Shown here in pieces: positions 15,941 through 24,730 of a stretch of 64,000 nt of DNA. The position numbers and the translations under genes were made by a program. The stretch is taken from the NCBI RefSeq assembly GCF_018919395.1, contig NZ_JAHLME010000001.1:558001-622000 (forward strand), read 5' to 3'. The stretch comes from Geomonas azotofigens. GTDB lineage: Bacteria; Desulfobacterota; Desulfuromonadia; Geobacterales; Geobacteraceae. The notes beneath the pieces were generated by a model, which saw nothing but the letters and a program-made list of their open reading frames with translations, ran no database searches and had not been told where the DNA came from. The first letter of the stretch is position 1; each line of letters begins with the position of its first letter.

Positions 15941-16213
15941 CTACTTCTTGTGGCAGTCAGAGCACTTGGTCGGGCCGGCGCCCTTGTCGCTGTGGCACCC
16001 TTTGCAGGTCTTGTGCGCCCAGTCCTTGCCGAAGCCTTCGATCTTGCCCGGTCCCTTCTCGTGGCACGCCTTACAGTCCTTCAGCGCTTCCTGGTGTTTC
16101 TTGTGGTCGAAGGTGATGTTGCCGTTTTTGGCCGGCAGGGTGATGACGTCGGCGGCGAAGGCCGCTCCCGCACCGAACACGACGAGGGCTGCTGCTACGA
16201 TTACCTTTTTCAT
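15941..16213 (-). CDS. PpcA-family triheme cytochrome c7
   Basis: 90 residues: signal peptide 1-20 (ending AAFA) and a 70-residue mature protein, the exact size class of Geobacter PpcA. Heme motifs lie at 47-51 (CKACH), 70-74 (CKGCH) and 84-88 (CSDCH). The stretches ACHEKGPGKIEGFGK and GPTKCSDCHKK closely match PpcA/PpcB, closer than the paralog at 10979. It is a periplasmic electron carrier between the inner membrane and outer-surface cytochromes. The ATG at 16213 follows AAAAGGAG; the longer in-frame start would destroy the signal peptide. It is divergent from the membrane-bound XRE regulator, with which it shares a 177-base promoter region. Confidence 0.94.
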   Translation of the reverse strand: MKKVIVAAALVVFGAGAAFAADVITLPAKNGNITFDHKKHQEALKDCKACHEKGPGKIEGFGKDWAHKTCKGCHSDKGAGPTKCSDCHKK

Positions 16214-16306
16214 GGTCCACTCCTTTTCTTTTGGGTCTTTTGCTACCGAACTGTGGTAAACATAGCATCTGGTCAGCCGCCCCGGTATCGACATCTATAG
16301 CAATCC

Positions 16307-16322
16307 GACCCGATGTCGGGTC
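16307..16322. promoter_or_regulatory. Palindromic operator-like site between cytochrome and XRE regulator genes
   Basis: GACCCGATGTCGGGTC is a perfect inverted repeat with seven-base arms, and a half copy (ATGTCGGGCC) follows at 16334-16343. Its place between the divergent genes makes it a possible binding site for the XRE protein. No binding evidence. Confidence 0.38.
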
Positions 16323-16390
16323 CCCGGCGGGCCATGTCGGGCCTCATCCGCCCCCCGAACCACCCGTTTCAGCTTGCGGAGAGCGTTGTG

Positions 16391-17305
16391 ATGGTTGACA
16401 CCAACGACAAAAACGACAAGAGTGCCCAGCCCAGCGTCGCCATCGACGGCGCCCGGATCCGGAGCATAAGGGAGACCAAGCGGCTCACCCAGCTCTACGT
16501 CGCCAGCGTGGTCGGTGTGACCACCGACACCATTTCGCGCTGGGAAAACAACCGCTACCCCTCTATCAAAAGGGACAACGCCCAGAAACTGGCCGATGCC
16601 CTCGAGGTTCCACTGGAGGAGGTCCTAAGGCCGGACTCTCCAGAACCGGAGCAGGCCCCGCCGCAGTTGGAGCCGCCCCCAGCCAAAGCCACCACCGTCA
16701 CGATATCCGTTCTCCTCGCCGCCCTGTTGCTGGGCCTGCTCCTGTTCTTCGTGCTGCGCCAGCCTGCCCTGCCCCTCAGCGCCACCCGCTGGACGCCGCG
16801 CTTCGCCGCCCCCGGTGAGGTTTTCCCGGTGCAGATCAAGGTGGCGCGCCAATCCGGATCCCCCTTCGGTTTCATCCTCAGGGAAAAGCTCCCCGCGGGT
16901 GCCCGCCTGGTCAGCTCGCTCCCCCCCGCGTCCTCGTCCGATTCCGACGTCAAATGGCTGGTTCCCGACGGCGGCACGCCAGTAACCCTCTCCTTCACCC
17001 TCCAAGTCCCGGCCAGCTTCAATTCCGGCAGGGATGCCGCGTTCAAAGGGGAGATCGTCATCCACAGTGCCGGTTCCACCAACCGGACCGAAGCGGTCGG
17101 CGGCAGCGGTGCCATCCACATTGGGTCCTACCACTGGGCCGACAGCAACGGTGACGGCCGCATCGACGACGACGAGATCATGCCCGCCTACTACATCTGC
17201 GAAGAGATGAAGGGACTGGGGCTCGATTGGAAGACCATCGAGGCGATCTGGAGCGGCAAGGGGTACCGCTGGGACGCCAAGCATGGCTACACCGTCTTGA
17301 AGTAG
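16391..17305 (+). CDS. Membrane-anchored XRE-family regulator with extracytoplasmic EF-hand-like domain
   Basis: 304 residues. An N-terminal XRE helix-turn-helix (about 20-78: RETKRLTQLYVASVVGVTTDTISRWE) is followed by a Pro/Glu-rich linker, one membrane segment (about 101-123) and an extracytoplasmic part. The latter has a beta-rich region (about 130-245) and a canonical calcium-loop sequence DSNGDGRIDDDE (251-262) followed by a helical, Trp-rich tail. This is the layout of a one-component transmembrane regulator, DNA binding inside and sensing, perhaps of Ca2+, outside. The start could be the GTG three bases earlier; GGAGAG is nearby. Divergent from a PpcA-type cytochrome gene, a plausible target. 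Ligand and targets are inferred. Confidence 0.82.
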   Translation: MVDTNDKNDKSAQPSVAIDGARIRSIRETKRLTQLYVASVVGVTTDTISRWENNRYPSIKRDNAQKLADALEVPLEEVLRPDSPEPEQAPPQLEPPPAKATTVTISVLLAALLLGLLLFFVLRQPALPLSATRWTPRFAAPGEVFPVQIKVARQSGSPFGFILREKLPAGARLVSSLPPASSSDSDVKWLVPDGGTPVTLSFTLQVPASFNSGRDAAFKGEIVIHSAGSTNRTEAVGGSGAIHIGSYHWADSNGDGRIDDDEIMPAYYICEEMKGLGLDWKTIEAIWSGKGYRWDAKHGYTVLK

Positions 17306-17514
17306 CCGCCCTCCCCTTCCCCGCCCCCTCACTCCTCCTCCCTGGTACACCGCGAGGTCGTTAGCACCCCCCCCCTCCGAGGATCATTAGTTTTCATTAT
17401 TCTTTCTGATGCCAATCGCGGGGCGCATGGTAAACTGTGTCCGTCCTACTTGGTCCATTTCGGCAGCCTGGCGTCAGGGCCGCTGCCTAATAAACTTTCG
17501 AGAGCGGAGGAATC

Positions 17515-18024
17515 ATGAAAGCATTGATCTTGAGCGCGGACAATTTCGAGGATTCGGAGCTGCTGGTACCCCTTTACCGACTGCGTGAAGTCGGCTACTC
17601 CGTGGTCGTGGCGTCGGAAAACGCCGGCACCATTCACGGTAAGCACGGGTACGAAGTACCGGTAGACAAGGTGTTTTCGGACATCCACCCCGCCGATTAC
17701 GCCGTACTGGTGCTGCCGGGAGGGAAGGCCCCGGCGGCCATCCGGAACCTCCCGGGGGTCCAGGAAATCGCCCGGGCGTTCATGTCCTCGGGAAAACCGG
17801 TGGCTGCCATCTGTCACGGCCCGCAGATCCTGATCTCGGCCGGGCTGCTCAAGGGACGCAAGGCCACCTGTTACGAGTCGGTGGCTCCTGAACTGCGCGA
17901 CGCCGGGGCGCAGTACCAGGACATCGAGGTGCTGGTCGACGGCAACCTGATCACCTCCCGGAAACCCGACGACCTCCCCGCCTTTTGCCGCGAGTTGACC
18001 AGGCTGCTCAAGGCGCAGGGGTAA
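17515..18024 (+). CDS. DJ-1/PfpI family protein
   Basis: 169 residues, cytoplasmic. Family signatures are LVLPGGKAP and the nucleophile elbow AICHGPQIL, with the reactive Cys followed by His; FEDSELLVPLYRL at the N-terminus supplies the conserved Glu. Members act as glutamine-amidotransferase-like stress proteins, glyoxalase/deglycase enzymes or proteases (PfpI/YhbO subgroup). AGAGCGGAGG is just before the ATG. It is a single gene ended by a bidirectional terminator shared with dapL. The exact substrate is not predictable. Confidence 0.9.
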   Translation: MKALILSADNFEDSELLVPLYRLREVGYSVVVASENAGTIHGKHGYEVPVDKVFSDIHPADYAVLVLPGGKAPAAIRNLPGVQEIARAFMSSGKPVAAICHGPQILISAGLLKGRKATCYESVAPELRDAGAQYQDIEVLVDGNLITSRKPDDLPAFCRELTRLLKAQG

Positions 18025-18039
18025 TAGAGATTCCAGCGG

Positions 18040-18066
18040 CCCCTCTCCCAAGTGGAGAGGGAGATG
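18040..18066. repeat. CCCTCTCCC-type intergenic repeat
   Basis: CCCCTCTCCC, a four-base loop and GGAGAGGGAG form a short hairpin; one of several dispersed copies in the window. Confidence 0.5.
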
Positions 18067-18089
18067 GATGACAAATGGGCGACTAGACG

Positions 18090-18126
18090 AAAAAAGGCGG
18101 TTCCCGATCGGGAACCGCCTTTTTTT
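18090..18126. terminator. Bidirectional Rho-independent terminator
   Basis: AAAAAAGGCGGTTCCCGA pairs perfectly with TCGGGAACCGCCTTTTTT, giving T-runs on both strands. It ends the DJ-1 gene (+) and the dapA-dapB-dapL operon (-). Confidence 0.92.
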
Positions 18127-18143
18127 ACCTGCATGTGCCGCTA

Positions 18144-19376
18144 CTACTTGAGGTTCTTCTTGATCCTCTCGACCGCCTCGATGACGTTGTCGCGGTTACC
18201 GAAGGCGGAGAGGCGGAAGTACCCCTCGCCGGCCGGGCCGAAGCCGCTGCCCGGGGTGCCGACCACGTTGCACTCGTTGAGGAGCTTGTCGAAGAAGTCC
18301 CAGGAGGAGAGCCCTTCCGGGGTCTTGAGCCAGATGTAGGGGGCGTTGACGCCACCGTACACGGTCAGGCCGGCAGCCGCTAGCCCTTCGCGGATGATGC
18401 GGGCGTTCTCCATGTAGTAGTCGATGATTTCCTTGTTCTGCTTCCACCCTTCCTCGGAGTAGACCGCGGCAGCGGCCTTCTGCACCGGATAGGAGGCGCC
18501 GTTGAACTTGGTGGTGGTGCGGCGCAGCCAGAGCTTGTTGAAGGAGTACCTCTCGCCGCTCTCGGTGGTGCCCATTACCTCTTCCGGCACGACTACCAGG
18601 CCGCAGCGCACGCCGGTGAAGCCGGCGGTTTTGGAGAAGGAGCGGAACTCGATGGCGCACTTCTTCGCGCCCTCCACCTCGTAGATGGAATGCGGGATGC
18701 TCGGATCGGTGATGAACGCCTCGTAGGCAGCGTCGTAGAAGATCACGGCGTCGTTGGCGAGGGCGTAGTCCACCCACTTCTTCAGCTCCGCCTTGCTGGC
18801 CACGGTGCCGGTCGGGTTGTTGGGGAAGCAGAGGTAGATGATGTCCACTTTGCCGGTGGGGAGCGCCGGGATGAAACCGTTCTCCTCGGTGCAGGGAAGG
18901 TAGACGATCCCTTTGTAGTAACCCTTCTCGTCCGCCTCACCGGTGCGGCCGATCATGACGTTGGTGTCGTTGTAGACCGGGTAGACCGGGTCGCCGATCG
19001 CCACCACGTTGTCCAGCGCGAAGATGTCCAGGATGTTGGCGCAGTCGCACTTGGAGCCGTCGGAGATGAACATCTCCTCGGTCTTCAGGTCGACGCCGAG
19101 CGGCTTGTAGGACTTCTCGATGATGGCGTTGATGAGCCAGTCGTAGCCCTGCTCCGGGCCGTAACCGGCGAAGTTGTCGACGGTGGCCAGGTCGTCAACC
19201 GCGTCGTGGAACGCCTTGATGACGGCCGGGGCCAGGGGGCGTGTCACGTCGCCGATCCCGAGGCGGATCACTTTCGCCTCCGGGTTGGCGGCGGCGAAAG
19301 CGCGCACGCGGCGCCCGATCTCCGGGAAGAGGTAACCAGCTTTCAGTTTCAGGTAGTTATCGTTTATCTTTGCCAC
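18144..19376 (-). CDS. dapL: LL-diaminopimelate aminotransferase
   Basis: 410 residues, the family's usual length. It is a PLP enzyme of fold type I: the catalytic lysine is in [14 protein letters not shown], with LCFPNNPTG and YDAAYEAF as PLP-pocket motifs and LGIGDVTRP near the N-terminus, which is diagnostic of DapL. It converts tetrahydrodipicolinate plus glutamate directly to LL-diaminopimelate, bypassing the acyl-blocked steps of DapD/C/E. The start is a GTG at 19376 with GGAGG upstream. Last gene of dapA-dapB-dapL, 53 bases after dapB. Confidence 0.96.
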   Translation of the reverse strand: MAKINDNYLKLKAGYLFPEIGRRVRAFAAANPEAKVIRLGIGDVTRPLAPAVIKAFHDAVDDLATVDNFAGYGPEQGYDWLINAIIEKSYKPLGVDLKTEEMFISDGSKCDCANILDIFALDNVVAIGDPVYPVYNDTNVMIGRTGEADEKGYYKGIVYLPCTEENGFIPALPTGKVDIIYLCFPNNPTGTVASKAELKKWVDYALANDAVIFYDAAYEAFITDPSIPHSIYEVEGAKKCAIEFRSFSKTAGFTGVRCGLVVVPEEVMGTTESGERYSFNKLWLRRTTTKFNGASYPVQKAAAAVYSEEGWKQNKEIIDYYMENARIIREGLAAAGLTVYGGVNAPYIWLKTPEGLSSWDFFDKLLNECNVVGTPGSGFGPAGEGYFRLSAFGNRDNVIEAVERIKKNLK

Positions 19377-19429
19377 GTATTTCCTCCAGAATTAAACTCT
19401 ACGGCAGCCCAAAGGGCCGCCTGAATCTC

Positions 19430-20233
19430 TTATCTCAGCCCGAGCACGTCCTGCATGTCCCACACGCCCGGCTTGGCGGTGACCACCCACTTGGCGGCGC
19501 GCACGGAACCGCGGGAGAACATGTCGCGGGTGTGGGCGCGGTGGGTGAGCTCGATGCGCTCCCCCATGCCGATGAAGTAGACGGTGTGCTCGCCGACGAT
19601 GTCGCCGCCGCGCACGGTCTGCATGCCGATCTCGTCGTGGGTGCGCTCGCCGCAGATCCCCTCGCGATGGTAGTTGGCGACCTGGTTGTAGTCGCGTCCC
19701 AACGCGTTGGCCACCACTTCGCCCATCCTGACCGCGGTCCCGGAGGGGGAGTCCTTCTTCAGGCGGTGGTGCGCCTCGACGATCTCGACGTCGAAGTCCT
19801 CGCCCAGGATCTTGGCCACGTCGGCCAGCACCTTGAAGCAGACGTTGACGCCCACGGACATGTTGGGAGCGATGATGACCGGGATCTCGCGCGCCAGTTC
19901 CGCCGCCAGCGCGCGCTCTTCCGGGGTAAAACCGGTGGAGCCGATGACGATGGACTTCTTGTAAAGGGCGCAGACTTCCAGGTTTTTAAGGGACACCTTG
20001 GGAGCGGTGAAGTCGATAAGGACGTCGCACCCCTGCACCACGGCGTTGAGATCGTCACTGATGGCGACGCCGATGGCGCCCAGCCCGGCGTTGTAACCGG
20101 CGTCCTGTCCCACCATCGGGTGGCCCGGCCGCTCCAGGGCGCCGGAGAGTTCGACCCCTTCGGATTCCTTGATGGCGGCGATGATACGGCCGCCCATCCG
20201 TCCGGCAGCCCCGCAAACAGCTATTTTAACCAT
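19430..20233 (-). CDS. dapB: 4-hydroxy-tetrahydrodipicolinate reductase
   Basis: 267 residues. The N-terminal VCGAAGRMGGRI is the dinucleotide-binding loop (the DapB signature), and EAHHRLKKDSPSGTA is the catalytic/substrate signature. It reduces the DapA product with NAD(P)H on the way to diaminopimelate and lysine. The ATG at 20233 (MVKIAV) is chosen because TTGGAG stands six bases before it; a TTG four codons upstream would overlap that ribosome-binding site. It lies between dapA and dapL, separated from dapA by 103 bases that contain a dispersed palindrome. Confidence 0.95.
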   Translation of the reverse strand: MVKIAVCGAAGRMGGRIIAAIKESEGVELSGALERPGHPMVGQDAGYNAGLGAIGVAISDDLNAVVQGCDVLIDFTAPKVSLKNLEVCALYKKSIVIGSTGFTPEERALAAELAREIPVIIAPNMSVGVNVCFKVLADVAKILGEDFDVEIVEAHHRLKKDSPSGTAVRMGEVVANALGRDYNQVANYHREGICGERTHDEIGMQTVRGGDIVGEHTVYFIGMGERIELTHRAHTRDMFSRGSVRAAKWVVTAKPGVWDMQDVLGLR

Positions 20234-20280
20234 TGGTTTCTCCAATTCTAATTAATAATGGGACTCCCCGCGAGGCGCCA

Positions 20281-20312
20281 GGGTTGGGGCGAATGATTAT
20301 TCGCCCCTACAG
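20281..20312. repeat. GGGGCGAATGATTATTCGCCCC palindromic repeat in the dapA-dapB gap
   Basis: An imperfect 22-base palindrome, the same as in the two copies near 60684 and 60820, here followed by TACAG. It can form a hairpin in the dapA-dapB transcript. Confidence 0.72.
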
Positions 20313-20336
20313 TCCCCCATCTTTTTTCCGCTTTCG

Positions 20337-21209
20337 TTAGATCAGCTTGTATTCCTTCATGATGGCCACGAGCTTCGCCTTGTTGGCCTCCATGAGCGGG
20401 GCCAGCGGCAGACGCACCTCGTCGCTGCACTTGCCCATCAGGGAAACGGCGGTCTTGACCGGAACCGGGTTGCTCTCGATGAACATCGCGTTGGAGATCT
20501 TCAGGAGGTACAGATGCAGCCTCCTCGCCTCCTCCAGGTTGCCGGCGTTGAAGGCGTCGACCAGCGACGCGATCTCTTTCGGCATGATGTTGGCGGTCAC
20601 CGAGATGACACCCTTGCCACCGGCTGCCATGATCGGCAGGGTGATGAAGTCATCGCCGGAGAGGACGTCGAGTTTGTCGCCGCAAAGGGCCAGCACCTCG
20701 GAAGCCTGCTGCAGCGAGCCGGTTGCCTCCTTGATGGCGACGATGTTCTGGTGCTCGGCGAGGCGCGCCACGGTTTCCGGGAGCAGGTTGACGCCGGTGC
20801 GGCCCGGTACGTTGTACAGGATCTGGGGGAGCGCCACCGCGTCGGCAACGGCCTTGTAGTGTCGGTAGAGCCCTTCCTGGGACGGCTTGTTGTAGTACGG
20901 AGTCACCAGCAGGGCACCGTCGGCGCCCAGTTCCTTGGCGTGCTTGGTGATCTCGATCGCCTCGTGGGTGGAGTTGGAGCCGGTGCCGGCGATGACCGGA
21001 ACCCTCTTGTTGACCTGCTCTACCACGATCTGGATGACCCGGTCGTGCTCCTCGTAGCTGAGAGTGGAGGACTCACCGGTGGTGCCGCAGGGCACGATGG
21101 CGTCGGTGCCGTTCTCGATCTGGAACTCGACGAGTTCCCTCAGCTTTTCTTCGTCCACCGCATGGTTGTTGAACGGGGTCACGATGGCAACGATACTTCC
21201 GTGAAACAT
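20337..21209 (-). CDS. dapA: 4-hydroxy-tetrahydrodipicolinate synthase
   Basis: 290 residues, a full-length DapA aldolase. GTTGESSTL holds the pyruvate-binding Thr pair, YNVPGRTGV supplies the catalytic Tyr, and the Schiff-base lysine is in IVAIKEATG. It condenses pyruvate with aspartate semialdehyde, the first step of the lysine/diaminopimelate branch. GAGGAGGT lies just before the ATG. It leads the dapA-dapB-dapL operon, with a probable promoter about 120 bases upstream. Confidence 0.96.
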   Translation of the reverse strand: MFHGSIVAIVTPFNNHAVDEEKLRELVEFQIENGTDAIVPCGTTGESSTLSYEEHDRVIQIVVEQVNKRVPVIAGTGSNSTHEAIEITKHAKELGADGALLVTPYYNKPSQEGLYRHYKAVADAVALPQILYNVPGRTGVNLLPETVARLAEHQNIVAIKEATGSLQQASEVLALCGDKLDVLSGDDFITLPIMAAGGKGVISVTANIMPKEIASLVDAFNAGNLEEARRLHLYLLKISNAMFIESNPVPVKTAVSLMGKCSDEVRLPLAPLMEANKAKLVAIMKEYKLI

Positions 21210-21329
21210 GGTCTACCTCCTCGTTAGAGCTATGTGAATGTCTGGGGTGTTTTGTTTGTAGAGCGTTCTACGGCGACCGGTGCAATTTCACCTGGTTCTG
21301 CTGTCGCTGTAAACAAAAAAAGTTTTTAT

Positions 21330-21358
21330 TTCTAACATATAAAGAGACAAAAAGTCAA
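21330..21358 (-). promoter_or_regulatory. Probable promoter of dapA operon
   Basis: On the minus strand TTGACT (21358-21353) and TTAGAA (21335-21330) are 17 bases apart in an A/T-rich stretch that contrasts with the surrounding G+C. Confidence 0.45.
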
Positions 21359-21464
21359 AGTAATGCTGACCGCTTTCCCCGCGCCAGGACCGGAGAATGG
21401 TGCCGGGTTGGCGAAGTTTAACACGGTTTGTGCAGGGAACTGAAACGGCCCTCACCGATAGCAA

Positions 21465-21715
21465 GCTGCCCTCACCCCCGCCCCTCTCCCGGAGGGCGAG
21501 GGGATGAACCTCCCACCCTCACTCTCCCGAAGAGATATGGGGAGGACTTTCAATCCTCTCTTTCTCGAAGGTGGATGAGCTCGATCTCGAATGGCGATTG
21601 GCGTGTCCAGCGTCCTCTCCCTTTAGGAGAGGGTCGGGGTGAGGGCGTCGCGAAACGCGAGACCTCTCTGACCTCGACCTGCCGTCGGTGCCTCTCCCCC
21701 CTACCGCCGCCGGAA
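21465..21715. repeat. Cluster of CCCTCTCCC-type repeats in the dapA-rsmG gap
   Basis: The 669-base gap between dapA and rsmG (21210-21878) contains no convincing gene. It holds at least three copies of the dispersed inverted CCCTCTCC/GGAGAGGG motif with attached GGTGAGGGC segments (21465-21500, 21515-21545, 21610-21645), and a further CCTCTCCCCC run near 21690. Short open frames here are low-complexity and unlikely to be genes. The A/T-rich stretch 21740-21878 holds nothing recognisable. Confidence 0.6.
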
Positions 21716-21878
21716 GGCGCCAGGAACGTTTCTGGCCAAAATTGCACAAATTTTAGGCTGCCATTTTACACCCTAAAACAGCCGTTCTCGCCTCGACGCA
21801 ACCACAGACCTTCATTGGCAGCTAAAGCCGCTTCTAGAGCCATTTTTGCTCATTCTGAAAAACATTAACAAAAACTAA

Positions 21879-22532
21879 TCATATTTTGGCGATAACAACC
21901 AACGATCTGGCGTCGCCGGAGCAGGGAAGAGTGAAATCTTGTACCGACTCCACCCGCGCACCAAGTTTTTCCAGTTCGCCTTCGGCAGCGACGACTTCCT
22001 CCGCGGCGTTCTTCCCTTTCATTGCGACGACACGTCCCCCCTCCTTCAAAACCGGGAGGGCCATGGCAACGAAGGAAGGAATATCCGAAAAGGCGCGGGA
22101 TACGACATAATCAAAATAACCTGCGTACTGCGCGGCCAACGTCTCGGCGCGCACATGCAGAGCAGCGAAGCCCACCAGGTTCAGCAGGCGCACCGCCTGT
22201 TTCTGAAAGCTGATCTTTTTCACCACCGCATCGACCGACACGATCTCCAGATCAGGTTGCACCAGCTTCACCGGAATGCCGGGGAAGCCGCCACCGGAAC
22301 CGATATCGAGCATGGTTGCCGGCCCACGCACCACTTTCAGCAGGCTCAACGAGTCCACCAGGTGCTTCACCGCGATACCTTCGTCATCGGTTATGGCGGT
22401 GAGGTTGATCTTCCGGTTCCATTTCTTCAACTCTTCCGCGAAGAGGTCGAGGGCATGCAACTGGGCCGGAGTCAGGTCCAGCCCCAGTTCGAGGGCACCT
22501 TTCTTCAAGAGATCCTTGGCGCGCTGGTTCAT
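21879..22532 (-). CDS. rsmG: 16S rRNA (guanine527-N7)-methyltransferase
   Basis: 217 residues of the GidB family. The SAM-binding motif I is LDIGSGGGFPGIP; the NLTAI and KHLVDSLSL signatures lie upstream of it. It methylates G527 of 16S rRNA in the 530 loop. Its ATG overlaps the mnmG stop by four bases (ATGA), so the two are coupled, the common arrangement near bacterial origins. The parA-parB pair that usually follows is not here; the next gene downstream is dapA after a 669-base repeat-rich gap. Confidence 0.95.
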   Translation of the reverse strand: MNQRAKDLLKKGALELGLDLTPAQLHALDLFAEELKKWNRKINLTAITDDEGIAVKHLVDSLSLLKVVRGPATMLDIGSGGGFPGIPVKLVQPDLEIVSVDAVVKKISFQKQAVRLLNLVGFAALHVRAETLAAQYAGYFDYVVSRAFSDIPSFVAMALPVLKEGGRVVAMKGKNAAEEVVAAEGELEKLGARVESVQDFTLPCSGDARSLVVIAKI

Positions 22533-24403
22533 CGACCATACCTCGCCTTCAGTGCGATGGACAGGATCGTGATACCGGCAGGTGTGACGCCAGGGATGCG
22601 GGACGCCTGGCCCAGGGTGTCGGGACGGAAGCGGGCGAGCTTTTCCCGCACCTCGGCGGAAAGCCCGGAGATGGTTCCGTAGTCCATGTCATCGGGGATT
22701 TTCGTACTCTCAAGCCTCGCGGAACGGTCCACCTGCTCCAGCTGGCGCTGGATATAGCCTTGGTACTTGATCTGGATTTCGAGCTGTTCACGCACCTGCT
22801 CAGGCAGATCCATGATGGCCGGATAAATCCTGGAGAGGTCCTGGCAGGTGAATTCCGGGCGACGCAGCAGCTGCTCGTAGCTGATAGCGTTCTGCATCCC
22901 CGCCAATCCCCATTCCTCGAGCAGATCCTCACCGGCAGCAGAAGGAGCCAGTCTTTCCTTGGAGAGCCGCGCCAGTTCGCTTTCGATCAGTTCTTTTTTG
23001 GCCAGGAAGGAGCTATAGACCTCTTCCTTCACCAGCCCGATTTCGTGCCCCTTCTCCCTCAGGCGAAGGTCAGCGTTGTCTTCGCGCAGCAACAGGCGGT
23101 ACTCCGCCCGCGAGGTGAACATGCGGTACGGTTCCTTGGTGCCCAGGGTCACCAGGTCGTCGATCATCACGCCGATGTAGGCTTCGCTCCGTCCAAGCAC
23201 CAGCGGCTCTTTGTCCTGTACCCTGAGGGCGGCATTGATCCCGGCCATGAGCCCTTGTGCCGCGGCCTCCTCGTAACCCGAAGTGCCGTTGATCTGGCCG
23301 GCATGGTAGAGGTTGCGCACCAGCTTGGTCTCCAGCGAGGCGTGCAGCTGGATCGGGTTGACGTAGTCATACTCGATGGCGTAGGCCGGGCGCATGATCT
23401 CGACCCGCTCCAGCCCCTCGATGCTCCGGTAGAAGGCCCACTGGATGTCGATGGGAAGCGAGGTGGACATGCCGCTCGGGTAGACTTCCACCGTTTCGCG
23501 CCCTTCTGGTTCGATGAAGGTCTGATGGCGATCCTTCTCGGGGAAGCGCACCACCTTGTCCTCGATGGACGGGCAGTAACGCGGGCCGATTCCCTCGATG
23601 ATCCCGGCGTAGAGCGGCGAGCGATCCAGGCCGCTGCGGATGATATCGTGGGACCTGGGATTGGTATAGGCGATGTGACAGGGAACCTGCGGCTGCTCGA
23701 TGCGCTCGGTTGAGAAAGAGAACGGGATCGGGTTCTCGTCACCGTACTGCTTCTCGAGCCTGTCGAAGTCGATGGTCCGGCCATCCAGGCGCGCCGGGGT
23801 GCCGGTCTTGAGACGGCCGACATCGAAGCCGTAATCCTTGAGGCCGTCGGAGAGCCCGATGGAAGGCAGATCCCCTGCCCTGCCTCCGGGGTAATTGACG
23901 AGGCCGATGTGGATGAGACCGCGCATGAAGGTGCCGGTAGTGAGGACAACCGTTTTGCCCAGGAAGCGGACACCGCCACGGGTATCGACGCCGACAACCT
24001 CGCCTGCCTCGATCACCACTCCCGTTACTTCCACCTGCTTCAGGTCCAGGTCGTCCTGCTGCTCCATGACGTGCTTCATGCGCAGGCGGTACAACTGCTT
24101 GTCCGCCTGGGCGCGGGAAGCGCGGACAGCCGGGCCCTTCTTGGTGTTCAGCACGCGGAACTGGATCCCGGTTGCATCTATGTTGCGTCCCATCTCGCCG
24201 CCAAGGGCATCGATTTCTTTGACGAGATGCCCCTTGGCCAATCCGCCGATGGCGGGGTTGCATGACATCAGAGCGATGGCGTCCAGGTTGATGGTGAGCA
24301 TAAGGGTCGAGCGTCCCATGCGCGCGGCGGCGAGTGCGGCCTCGCACCCGGCATGCCCTGCGCCGACGACGATTACATCATATTTCTTGTCGTAAACTAT
24401 CAA
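22529..24403 (-). CDS. mnmG: tRNA uridine 5-carboxymethylaminomethyl modification enzyme MnmG
   Basis: 624 residues, full length. GAGHAGCEAALAAARMG is the N-terminal FAD-binding loop, and SCNPAIGGLAKG and GYEEAAAQGLMAGINA are MnmG signatures. With MnmE it installs cmnm5 at U34 of some tRNAs using methylene-tetrahydrofolate. The start is a TTG with GGAGTAAGG upstream; no ATG or GTG is better placed. It is followed by rsmG with a four-base overlap and preceded by the 904-base repeat region that separates it from mnmE. Confidence 0.96.
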   Translation of the reverse strand: MIVYDKKYDVIVVGAGHAGCEAALAAARMGRSTLMLTINLDAIALMSCNPAIGGLAKGHLVKEIDALGGEMGRNIDATGIQFRVLNTKKGPAVRASRAQADKQLYRLRMKHVMEQQDDLDLKQVEVTGVVIEAGEVVGVDTRGGVRFLGKTVVLTTGTFMRGLIHIGLVNYPGGRAGDLPSIGLSDGLKDYGFDVGRLKTGTPARLDGRTIDFDRLEKQYGDENPIPFSFSTERIEQPQVPCHIAYTNPRSHDIIRSGLDRSPLYAGIIEGIGPRYCPSIEDKVVRFPEKDRHQTFIEPEGRETVEVYPSGMSTSLPIDIQWAFYRSIEGLERVEIMRPAYAIEYDYVNPIQLHASLETKLVRNLYHAGQINGTSGYEEAAAQGLMAGINAALRVQDKEPLVLGRSEAYIGVMIDDLVTLGTKEPYRMFTSRAEYRLLLREDNADLRLREKGHEIGLVKEEVYSSFLAKKELIESELARLSKERLAPSAAGEDLLEEWGLAGMQNAISYEQLLRRPEFTCQDLSRIYPAIMDLPEQVREQLEIQIKYQGYIQRQLEQVDRSARLESTKIPDDMDYGTISGLSAEVREKLARFRPDTLGQASRIPGVTPAGITILSIALKARYGR

Positions 24404-24494
24404 ACCTTACTCCGTGTACTGCGAATGCATGTAAGTGTGGCAACAGAAGCAGCCCTGAACTCCTCTGCAGCCATGAATCTGCTAAGCCGACAGA

Positions 24495-24510
24495 TGTTCC
24501 ACGTGAAACA
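24495..24510. promoter_or_regulatory. ParB-binding parS-like site (one mismatch)
   Basis: TGTTCCACGTGAAACA matches the bacterial parS consensus TGTTTCACGTGAAACA at 15 of 16 positions. It lies 92 bases upstream of mnmG. Confidence 0.85.
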
Positions 24511-24640
24511 AAAGTAAAAAATCCTGCAAAATCATATCCTTAAAACACATCTTAACCTAAAACGGCCCAACACCCTCGACCTACGGGAAACAGAACATCC
24601 ATGAACCGCAATAGAGAACTCGCAGCCCATGGTAAACAAG

Positions 24641-24649
24641 TTATCCACG
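24641..24649 (+). other. DnaA-box-like site
   Basis: TTATCCACG matches the DnaA box TTATCCACA at 8 of 9 positions and sits at the edge of the 21-base repeat array in the mnmG-mnmE gap. Confidence 0.5.
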
Positions 24650-24730
24650 GACCTCTAAGAGTCATCTAGCGGTGTAAGGCATATCTGTCACGGTTGAAGA
24701 CTTATCAATCGGGGTCCACAAGTTCTGAAC

